Below are positions 9,490 to 16,460 of a stretch of DNA of 16,460 nt, piece after piece; position 1 is the first letter of the stretch, and every line of letters begins with the position of its first letter. The position numbers were made by a program, and so were the translations under genes. Source of the stretch: Physocladia obscura (Eukaryota; Chytridiomycota; Chytridiomycetes; Chytridiales; Chytriomycetaceae); contig JADGJH010000588.1 in the NCBI GenBank assembly GCA_027596945.1, forward strand, positions 1 to 16,460. The letters are read 5' to 3'. A model generated the notes under the pieces. The model did not search any database. It was given only the letters and a program-made list of their open reading frames with translations, and was not told the origin of the DNA.

Positions 9490-10421
9490 TCTTCAGTATG
9501 ATTGTAAATTACACGCAAAATTTTTCATTGCTTGATCTGTAAAAATCTTGGCAAAATTTTTTTTCATTTACAGTTGTTTGCGCAATTTTTTTTTTTTTTT
9601 TTTATTTTGCTTGCTCTGGTAAACGGAATAGTTATTTAGATTTTTTTTTCTTCCTATTTCTCTTCAGTTTTTTATGACAACTTATAAGTGGAATTGACGC
9701 AAAAGTATCAAGTCAAACCTGACAAAACATTTCACGCCAAAAGTATGCCTTTTCTCACAAGCCTCAAGGACAAAAGGAGAAAAATGCGAGTGTTTCAACA
9801 CAAAACGAAACAAGGACAATAAAGCCCATTCGCACTCACCCTTACGTCGAAACAGCATTCATACACATCTGAAATTTAAAATCAAATAGTCAGGCGTTAC
9901 ATAAACTTATGAAAAATATTCAAGATTTTTATTCGAAGTGTTTCCTCATCTTTCTCGGATTTTGTAATTTAGCTATGTGATTGTCGCAGCCAGTCAACTT
10001 TGGCTGCACTGATTACATGGCAACAGACCAAGTTGTAGGCCTCCGTACCACTGCAACCGAACGACAGCAATATTGGTTGCTTCTACGCACAACAATAAAC
10101 GCCCCGCTGCCTCTCTCCACCGTCTCTCTTGATTACTTGTAACATTCCTAGTACTGTTATTTATACTATCGCTGGTATTATTGTTGCCATTTTTAATGCT
10201 AAAATACGCGTCGATAATACAATGCGACGTAACCCCTGCGAGCCTTAACCGCTGGACACGCACCACTTGCCCGCTGAACGCGCGCCCTCGCCTTCACTCT
10301 ACTTTCTCGCTCCGTGTTATGCCGCCGAAACCTCATCCGTGTCTGTATCTGTATCTGCAAAGTTCTTTGGTATTAACATCAAAATAAATTTTCTTTCTTT
10401 TTTTTGATTCTTTGTCTACAG
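9490..10421. other. Intergenic stretch with a GC-richer pocket of unclear coding status
   Basis: The part 9490-9980 is AT-rich and includes an 18-base T run at 9586-9603. On the minus strand near 9870-9845 a short segment has an exon-like frame (ATTTCAG before it, GTAAGG after it), possibly a 5' untranslated exon of the gene starting at 9489. The part 9990-10340 is GC-richer and open in several frames on both strands, including a minus-strand frame of about 100 codons without an ATG (10302-9994) and a plus-strand frame of 41 codons (10017-10142). No family is recognised. The segment 10370-10421 looks like a small intron (GTATTA to CTACAG). Confidence 0.4.
9586..9603. repeat. Poly-T run of 18 bases
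   Basis: An uninterrupted run of T in the AT-rich spacer upstream of the second PPxY gene. It is a slippage-prone site whose length may be uncertain in the assembly. Confidence 0.8.
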
Positions 10422-11393
10422 ATGCGTGACGAAAGATGGCTGATTGGCAAGGCGCAGCAGTATCCGTTGGATTCTGACGGACAGACGCTGGTGGACACGT
10501 TTGTGGAATGCGTGCGGTATAATGAAGTGGACAATGTGATTGCGCTGCTTGCGTATCTGGCTCAAGACGAGACAAGTGACGCAGGGAGTGCAAGTGCGAG
10601 TGAGAGTGAAAGCGAGGCCCGCACAGTCGCCAGCCTGGCTGAGTTTCTGGCGAATAACGCCGCCCGTCTCGACGCCCACTACGCGCTGCTGGCCGCCGCC
10701 GAAAAAGAGCTAGACGCCCTGGCAGCTAGTGACGAGTCACGTGACGCAGACCCAGATCTGCCAAACGCATCGAGAACACCAAGCAACGCATCAAACGACA
10801 CACCAAACAACGCGGCAAACAGTGCATCAAGCAATGCGGAAAATATCAGACGCTCTCTCAATGCCACGCTTAACTCGCCGCCACCACCGCTTGTCGGCAC
10901 TCCGCCGGTTCTCTCGCCCGCGCTTGCCGCCCTACTACGCCACCTCGCACTGTCCGAATCGCCACTGTTTGGCTACACGGCCATCCACGCCGCCGCAGCA
11001 AACGGCCACGTTGCGCTCCTGCAGCTGCTTCTCCTGCCGCCCCTCAACCTCCCACAAGACTGGGCTGCGCCTTCCCTCAACAACACCAGCAACAACGACC
11101 ACGCAACTCCCTTGCACTGGGCCTGTCTCAACGGCCACGTCCATGCCACAAAACTGCTTATCCACGAAGGCGCCGATATTGCTATTAAGGATGTTCACGG
11201 ACATGACTGTCTTGCTCTTGCCGAATTGTATGGCCGAGAACGCGTCGCAAACTGGATTATTGCGAACTGCAAAATCGCTGGTCTTGATGACGATGACAGC
11301 TCTATAGCCACTGCCACCCAACACTCCTTAAATTTAAATACTGCTTCTGCCAGTTCTACTATTACGCCCGATGCGAGTTCATCAAGTTTCTGA
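10422..11393 (+). CDS. YAR1: Ankyrin-repeat protein resembling the ribosomal-protein chaperone Yar1
   Basis: The exon gives 323 residues from ATG 10422. That ATG directly follows CTACAG, so it may open an internal exon. An upstream ATG at 10319 with 17 codons, spliced from a GTATTA donor at 10370, stays in phase and would give 340 residues. Residues 22-48 form a first ankyrin-like helix pair (VDTFVECVRYNEVDNVIALL). Residues 50-165 are a Ser/Ala/Asn/Pro-rich insert with a helical patch at 70-103. Ankyrin repeats follow at 184-205 (YTAIHAAAANGH) and 228-280 (TPLHWACLNGHVHATKLL, then HGHD and a LAELYGRERVANWI helix). This order and the HWA-LNGH and GHD-LAE words match yeast Yar1, which escorts Rps3 to the 40S precursor. 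Yar1 is about 200 residues, so the long insert is atypical. The gene is much GC-richer than its flanks. A generic ankyrin protein is the alternative. Confidence 0.7.
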   Translation: MRDERWLIGKAQQYPLDSDGQTLVDTFVECVRYNEVDNVIALLAYLAQDETSDAGSASASESESEARTVASLAEFLANNAARLDAHYALLAAAEKELDALAASDESRDADPDLPNASRTPSNASNDTPNNAANSASSNAENIRRSLNATLNSPPPPLVGTPPVLSPALAALLRHLALSESPLFGYTAIHAAAANGHVALLQLLLLPPLNLPQDWAAPSLNNTSNNDHATPLHWACLNGHVHATKLLIHEGADIAIKDVHGHDCLALAELYGRERVANWIIANCKIAGLDDDDSSIATATQHSLNLNTASASSTITPDASSSSF

Positions 11394-11394
11394 T

Positions 11395-11777
11395 TCAATC
11401 GAATAAAAAAATTATGTATAATTTTTTATTCCTTAATAGATTATTTACCGCGTCACTTTGAATTGACATTTCAATGTATACGTCAGATATTCCAGACGCA
11501 GCCATCAAATGCTCCGTCACCCATGAAATTGCGTTGTCGGATCTATTGCCATTGTCTTGGGAAAACGATATTGGCAATCAACGCCTATTCTATCGCCAAC
11601 TTCAAAAACCCGTGTATCCCCAATATTAGCATTTTTATCCACCTCTTCTTCATCATTTATAAATAGTAATGGCGACAACGAAAATCGCAACGGCGCTAGG
11701 ACCATCGTTGACTTCAATTTCCGATTTGATAATGACTTTTCTAAACATTTATGCGAATTGCCAGAAATTAGTATTAT
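11395..11777 (-). pseudogene. Possible decayed fragment of a CDF transporter's last exon
   Basis: The minus strand ends a frame with NAISWVTEHL, then SGISDVYIEM, close in spacing and content to the last 28 residues of the intact CDF gene at 13204-14666 (NEFIEFARNRL, then HGFAEVYIEI). The DNA there shares TCAATGTATAC. Further upstream, in another frame, a short hydrophobic strand (DGPSAVAIFVVAITIY) could correspond to the CDF cytosolic-domain strand HGCNMCIVKIAV. The piece begins after a TTTAG acceptor-like site followed by ATAATACT, which resembles GATAATATT at the start of the CDF's fourth exon. The two parts are in different frames with stops between, so if this is a copy it is broken. The resemblance is short and could be a divergent live gene with unseen introns, or chance. 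Confidence 0.3.
11402..11407 (+). terminator. Polyadenylation signal AATAAA
   Basis: AATAAA starts 9 bases after the stop codon of the Yar1-like gene, followed by an AT-rich stretch. It is a plausible 3'-end signal, though very close to the stop. Confidence 0.35.
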
Positions 11778-13203
11778 CTAAAGTTTATTTCTTTGTTTTT
11801 GGCTTTCGGTTTTTTTTTTTTGTATGTTATTTTTTTAAAGAAAAATATTGGAAAAACTCAAAACACCAAATTTACTTCTTTCACGTTGTTTAAGATGTAA
11901 AGCAAATAAAATTATTGCAGAAAAGTTAAACGTCAACTATTCATATTCACAAATATTGCGATGAGTTTAGGATAGAACAAGTACCATACCAACAAAAAAA
12001 AAAAAAAAAAATTAACAAAATAAAATATTTTTAATTTTTAAAAATAATAAAATGATAATAAAAATTAAAATGGCAAAAGTATACAAATTGATGTTAAAGC
12101 CTACAATCAAGACTTCCAGAAAGTAGAAGAAAAGTGAAAGTGCTTCTGCTGTTGTTTTGGAAGGAGATATTGTGGAATATTGCCCTGTCAGACATTAAAG
12201 GAACAGTGGTTCTGAACAAGAATGGCAATACGGACTTGAAAAAAGTGAAGTTACAATAGAGAAGTTTGGTGTTTTTTTGTTGAATAAAGTACAGGGAACA
12301 GTTGCCGGCATTTTTTCCTTTTTTCTGAGATTCAAAAAATCTGGCAAAGCCCTCCCAGAAACAAAAACAATGAAGTAAAGTGTATTATCTATGTGTATTC
12401 ATTGTCTTTTGAGGATTTGATTGATTTAGAAGAAGAAATATACTATATAAGCCGAATGCACAAATTAGAATTGCTGAATTGGACAGAGAAATTGTTTATT
12501 AAATCCTAAAACAGAAATTTTGCTTGAATGGATTTCTACAAAGGATTTATTTTTAAGAATGAAGGAGTTTAATGTTCAGACTTTGTCTCACAAATTCAAA
12601 CAGAAAGAAATTTAGTATTATTGGAAATAGCGTAAATGAGACAAAAAATTTGAGCATTTTATTTAAAAGTTCTATTCTTAGACAAAGAAAAAACAATAGG
12701 TCTTTAATCAAAATTAAATTAATATGTTCAAGAAAACTGCTTGAAGTGAATCCACAGGTTCAAGATTCAACAGGACTAGGAAAAATTAAACTGCAAAGTT
12801 TATGTTGACAATTCAGATGTACCAAAAAATGTAATTCTTGATTTTACACAGTTATTAACTGTGGTGTTGACCATGTCATTAGGTTATGTGAAATGGTGTC
12901 TTTGGAGAAAAAAAAGCGGCAATCGTGGTGAAAACGATGAAGTTGTTGAGATGGCGGGACGAGTTGCTGTTGCATTGTGCATCGTCGAGAAGCCGAAACA
13001 CGCCTGCAAAATACGACGGTGGCAACGACGATGATACGGAGAACGAGGAACAAAAGCTTGCTAGTGACTTAGGAGATGGTCCGAGAAGGGGAATTGACTT
13101 AAAGAGAACCAAGCTTTACTTGATGATCTTGTAGCTGCAATGGACAAATATTAATTTTCCAGAAGATTTTTTGCAATTAGAAGGAGCTTCTTGTTATTGT
13201 TTA
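11778..13203. other. AT-rich stretch with broken coding-like fragments
   Basis: About 1.4 kb between the CDF-like fragment and the intact CDF gene. The left half is very AT-rich and includes an A run at 11994-12011. From about 12110 onward, plus-strand peptides of 30-85 codons appear in different frames. The longest is 12780-13031 (84 codons open, with a hydrophobic helix about residues 20-36, and no good start). None is recognised. It reads like a decayed gene or element rather than a working gene. Confidence 0.35.
11994..12011. repeat. Poly-A run of 18 bases
   Basis: An uninterrupted A run followed by more A/T-only DNA. It could be the tail of a retrocopied sequence or simple slippage. No target-site duplication was recognised around it. 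Confidence 0.7.
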
Positions 13204-14666
13204 TCAATTTTCAAACAAAATCTCAATGTATACTTCTGCAAATCCATGAACCTGTTTCAAGCGATTTCGTGCAAACTCAATAAATTCATTCACATCATTA
13301 CCATTATTTTGCTTTTGAGTTTCATCCTCAATTGATTCAAACTCATATTCATCAGTTGAGCCCTGCCAATTTCTCTGTTCAGATACATCTCCATCCTTTG
13401 TCAATAAGTCATTGCCCCACAGTCCTGTATCATGCTGCAATCCATTTGAGCCAATTTTTAGGTAAGAGGCAAGATTGAACGCAGAAGAACAAACAGCGAT
13501 TTTGACAATACACATATTGCAACCATGTGCCAATGACCAAATTTTCAAAGTCTGAACATGTGCTGTTTCGTGTAACGATTCGACAGTCTTTGTTACATAA
13601 TCGGCATGAATATTATCTGGAAGAGCTGAAAATTTTTATTCAGTTTTTTATTTTATATTACACCCCAAAAAAAGAAGTACCTTCCATCACAACACCCCAA
13701 ACTTCAGTGCGAAGAACAGCAAGTGGTGCCAAAAAAGTAGCAATTGCCACGACTAGGCTCGACAATGGATCAAGTATTGTCCAATTTGGCTTCGCAATCA
13801 TGATGGCAGCTGCAACCAAAATCGTCCCGCTACCAATTAAATCCGCTGTAGTGTTAAATATTGCGACTTTTAGATTTATATTGCTGCTACCGCTGCCAAT
13901 AAAAGATGTTATTTGCTCTGTGGTTCCGTTTGTTGACATCGACGCGCATGTGTCCGCGACGCCACCAAGATCATTACCAACAGGAACAACTATATGTGAG
14001 CAATTTATTGTTGCGGCTGAAAAAGAAACATCTGACCCGCGCCTTTCTTTATCCGAATTTTTTCCAAGAAGAGGTTCCATATTAATAAGGGTTGTTTTTT
14101 GTTTCGTGGCTGTCGCATCTTGGCATAATCGTGATAAGATCCATCCGCATCTGCAAAAGCCGACAACAGCCGTACCAAACATTATTGGGGCATCGACAGG
14201 TGCGGGATGGCTGAAAGTATAGAACGATTCATGAAATAGCCCCAAAGCAAGGATCCTGATTGTTGGAAAAAATTGTTTCACAGTTAATGAAGGACGAAAA
14301 CCCAGAGTTGTCCCTTTTTTACCAGTTCATGAGAATTGTGATAAGAGCTCCAACGAGTTCGAACCGTCGGAATCCAAATGAATAGGCTGAGATTTGATTA
14401 GTTGTTAATGGATGTGGCGCAGACAAGTATCGTTATAAAGGGAATTCCATGTTAATACCATCTGTAGGCTGCCACGTTGAGACTTGAACTGCAGCAAATG
14501 CAACCACATACGAGCCTATATCAATCAGCAGCGTCATTGATTCGGACATAATGGCGAGTGAACCGGAAATCCAGCCAGCAGTGAATTCGGCTGCAAAGAA
14601 CGCCAGGGTAATGAGACCGGCGTGGAGCAGCGGCGCGGACGAAAGCGAAGTATTTGGTGCATGCAT
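13204..14666 (-). CDS. Cation diffusion facilitator (CDF/SLC30-type) transporter with altered metal-site residues
   Basis: Four exons, 14666-14459, 14386-14323, 14255-13681 and 13625-13204, give 422 residues with every phase matching. Introns are 72, 67 and 55 bases; donors are GTATTA, GTAAAA and GTACTT, and acceptors all end in CAG. Family hallmarks appear in order: SGSLAIMSES in helices 1-2 (35-43), YSFGFRRFELVGALI (about 71-85), the fourth-helix lead-in HPAPVDAP (107-114), NLKVAIFNTTADLIGSG in helix 5 (218-234), LDPLSSL in helix 6 (252-258), and a C-terminal cytosolic domain (LKIWSLAHG, ending VYIEI). CDF proteins exchange zinc or manganese for protons in vacuole, Golgi/ER or plasma membrane. 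The four-residue site is T45, D49, N225, D229 instead of the usual H/D-D-H-D. The loop before helix 5 is long (about 136-217) and not His-rich. The tail has an acidic, Gln/Asn-rich insert. It may be a manganese-type or partner subunit. The start ATG follows an in-frame stop at 14694. Confidence 0.88.
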
Positions 14667-15428
14667 TCTCGTCCGGAATGTTCGTTCCACTCTTTAGTCA
14701 ACAGCCACTTGCGGTTTCGAATAAAAATCTCTTTCAAGTTTGTGTCAAAATTGCAGAGTGAATATTTGCCAAGAAAATAAGGCCGTTTATCTTTCGAAGA
14801 AAAAAAAATTAAAACTCCAAAAAAAACCGCAAAAAAACGAAAGAAGAAATTAAGAATTATATGGAACGAAAGAAGAAATTAAGAATTATATGGGCGGTTG
14901 GAAAAAAGAGGATTCTCAGTCATACAAAAAAACAAAAAAACAATGCGATTGAGTGAGTTTCTAATAGTAATCCCACACTTACACACACTTTTCTGTGGAG
15001 ATTCTCTAATAAAATTTTGAATTTCAATCGCCACCACTGTGGTAAGTGGCAGAATTACTCAACTTTGAATACAGTGGTTTACTTACATTGAGAGTTAGTG
15101 AAGGAGAGTGTGATTTATGTAGAGTGTATTATCGCTGAAAATGTTGTGTTTCTTTGAGAGTATTGTGTTTGTTTTAATGGCCAAAAAAGGTTCAGCTGGT
15201 TGGATTTTTTGTATTAATTAAAAATAGATACAATAAAATATTGAATTGATGTCTTCCAGAGTGACGAAGAAATCTCAACTTTGAATAGTGTGGTGATTGT
15301 ACACTCAATTGGAGTGAACAATAATGTGACGGATTTGTGTGAGATTCTCGCTTAGATTCTTCACTGAGTGAATAGCAGGACATGTTCTCATTTTAATTTT
15401 ATTAAAAAAATCCAATTAAATGGATTTT
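14667..15428. other. Intergenic stretch with repeats between the CDF gene and the element relic
   Basis: AT-rich DNA holding a perfect 29-base tandem duplication, a 14-base direct repeat (15058-15071 and 15274-15287) and several short GTG/CAC-rich near-palindromes such as CCACCACTGTGGTAAGTGG near 15031. No gene is visible. It could include the edge of a mobile element, but no paired terminal repeats were found. Confidence 0.4.
14836..14893. repeat. Perfect tandem duplication, two units of 29 bases
   Basis: The unit beginning AACGAAAGAAGAAATTAAG and ending TTATATGG occurs at 14836-14864 and again at 14865-14893 without a mismatch. It lies about 170 bases upstream of the CDF start codon, within its likely promoter. 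Identity of the units implies a recent duplication. Confidence 0.9.
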
Positions 15429-15430
15429 TT
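15405..15430. repeat. Perfect inverted repeat, 10-base arms with 6-base loop
   Basis: AAAAAATCCA (15405-15414), ATTAAA, then TGGATTTTTT (15421-15430). It overlaps the stop codon of the HNH-like frame that ends at 15429, so on the minus strand it sits at the very 3' end of the element's coding part. Confidence 0.8.
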
Positions 15431-15665
15431 ACAATGACTGCAATTTTTGTCCCAACTCATTGTTTTCCTTTCTCAAAATCAGTCGCAAGTTCCAATATGC
15501 ATTGATATCTTTGAATTTGTCATCCATGGTATGCTGGCATTTTGGTTTGATGTGGTCTATTTCATACCCTCTCATAATCACTGTATCAGGAATACTGAGA
15601 TGCTCCAACAAATGTTGTATTGTTTGAAAAGTATGCTTCAAACAATACTCATCTGAACAGCCCTT
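15429..15665 (-). pseudogene. HNH-endonuclease-like segment following the helicase
   Basis: This lies in the same frame as the helicase, after TGA codons at 15689-15687 and 15668-15666. It reads CSDEYCLKHTFQTIQHLL, then YEIDHIKPKC, then INAYWNLRLILRKENNELG before a TAA. The D-H pair and downstream N-L-R plus E-N match the simplified HNH pattern (IDHI, a spacer, then NL and EN) seen in small nuclease domains of virus-like elements. There is no ATG at a sensible place; the apparent start is a TTG at 15641. The simplest reading is that it was the C-terminal domain of the helicase protein, later cut off by nonsense mutations. Confidence 0.45.
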
Positions 15666-15668
15666 TCA

Positions 15669-16415
15669 AACAATGTAATTGATTACTCAAACAGCCTCAA
15701 TTTGTTTTCGTTTAAGCTCATCCTTCATGTCCCTGTCCCTCTTTTTCTTTTGTTTAATCTTGTCAAAATCAGTGTCCTTTGTCACTTCATGTTTTATACC
15801 ATCATTGACAACATTTTTGTACTCTTTCTTTGTGGTTCGACTTATTGCAGTATATTGCATATATTTTGCCATTTGACTCCACTCATGGATTGTAAATGGC
15901 TCTTTTATTGAATCATCTTGAACCTGATGGACTGTCAAACAGTAATTGACCCAGAAATACTTCTGAAATTGTTCAACTGTAATCTCAATCTTGTCGACTG
16001 CCATTGTATCTTCCAATACAATCAATGGTTCAATCTTTCTCACTATAAATGTTGCACTGTTTACAATCTTTAGTGCTCTATAGTTCCTATTTGAAATAAC
16101 TAGAGTGCCGACCATCAATAAAGCATTTTGAGAATTTGGGTCATTTGGATTTGCTTCAATTCTAAACATCTTCTTTTTCTTTAGTTTAACTCTTTGTATC
16201 ATCATACCATTGATTTGTTTACATTTTGCATGAGTAAATTCTAGATTGATTCTTGTGAACATGTGCTTATTGTCAAAGTTTCTTGGGTTTAGTCTATCAA
16301 CTTTGTCAAATATTAGTGATACAGAATCATCTGAACGTTGATTCACAACAAGTTCAGTGATGCAGTAATTGTTGATTTGCCAAGTGTAACAAGGGGTTTT
16401 AGAGATGAATAATAT
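15669..16415 (-). pseudogene. C-terminal part of an SF1 (PIF1/RecD-like) helicase, broken
   Basis: About 243 codons are open from 16415 to the first TGA at 15689-15687; a possible start is GTG 16346. Near the end, VNYCLTVHQVQDDSI matches SF1 motif V/Va (usual form T-x-H-K-x-Q-G-x-S/T; here the Gly after Gln is Asp), and FTIHEW, then YTAISRTTK, matches motif VI (Y-x-A-x-S-R), which carries the arginine finger. Upstream, RSDD and LKIVNSA fit the preceding part of such helicases. The Walker A and B motifs are not in the window. The end is a Lys/Arg-rich coiled tail (DFDKIKQKKKRDRDMKDEL). A stop upstream at 16416, the QD substitution and the stops after it indicate decay, but an intron or assembly error could also explain the upstream stop. 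Confidence 0.55.
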
Positions 16416-16460
16416 TTATTGTTTTGTTATGACTATTTCAGAAAAGAAACCAACAGTTTT

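Larger units (their letters stand above)
15429..16418 (-). mobile_element. Relic of a helicase-bearing mobile element, truncated by the window edge
   Basis: One minus-strand frame holds a helicase C-terminal region (16415-15687) and, after two in-frame TGA codons, an HNH-like region (15665-15429). The frame opens after a TAA at 16418-16416 in the middle of what should be helicase sequence. The pairing of an SF1 helicase with a nuclease-like tail is common in virus-like and transposable sequences in genomes of early fungi; I cannot name the family. The multiple stops suggest a dead copy. The 42 bases beyond 16418 probably continue it in another frame. Confidence 0.5.

Noticed and set aside
11517..11777. 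Minus-strand word ISGNSH recalling phosphoribosyl-pyrophosphate synthetase
   Set aside because: Nothing after the word fits that enzyme, and the better match of the segment is to the CDF C-terminus in another frame.
12757..12775. GGTTCAAGATTC resembling a tRNA T-arm
   Set aside because: The flanking bases do not form a T-stem or acceptor stem, and no D-arm or anticodon arm fits upstream.
13527..14222. A 231-codon plus-strand open frame
   Set aside because: It lies antisense over the third CDF exon and crosses intron 3; the minus strand carries clear CDF motifs with matching splice phases.
14667..14690. GTG start extending the CDF protein by eight residues
   Set aside because: The ATG at 14666 fits the usual start before helix 1, and an in-frame stop lies just upstream of the GTG.

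Overview
The window looks like nuclear DNA of an early-diverging fungus, and a chytrid-like genome is my best guess. Genes are interrupted by short introns (about 55-145 bases) with GT...AG ends and CTAAY-like branch sites. Proteins carry long Ser/Asn/Thr/Ala tracts. Coding islands are GC-richer than the strongly AT-rich spacers. No rRNA, tRNA, CRISPR array or bacterial-type operon was seen. Gene models were built by hand from reading frames, splice sites and phase, so exon borders are predictions.

Left part (1-1.4 kb): a divergent pair with only 75 bases between start codons. On the minus strand is a two-exon gene resembling the fungal DUF1748/Atg44 (mitofissin) family, running off the window. 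On the plus strand is a three-exon MacroD-type macrodomain gene (predicted ADP-ribosyl hydrolase).

Next (1.5-5.55 kb, minus, convergent with the macrodomain gene): a five-exon gene for a predicted 1241-residue protein. It has an N-terminal helical region resembling the four-helix bundle of MLKL-type proteins, a kinase-like domain lacking the HRD aspartate (HGG instead), an EF-hand-like middle block and C-terminal ankyrin repeats. This is the most interesting object here: a fungal protein with a layout like the necroptosis executioner MLKL.

Middle (6.6-9.5 kb, minus): two intronless tandem paralogues with a PPxY motif and two membrane segments; I do not recognise the family. At 10.4-11.4 kb (plus) lies an ankyrin-repeat protein resembling the Rps3 chaperone Yar1.

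Right part (11.4-16.46 kb): a possible decayed piece of a cation diffusion facilitator (CDF), an AT-rich stretch with broken coding-like fragments, then an apparently intact four-exon CDF transporter in which both histidines of the canonical intramembrane metal site are replaced. The window ends in a mobile-element relic: the C-terminal part of an SF1 (PIF1-like) helicase followed in the same frame, after two stop codons, by an HNH-like segment.

The genes do not form an obvious pathway. Any functional link between the macrodomain gene and the MLKL-like gene is inference from proximity only.
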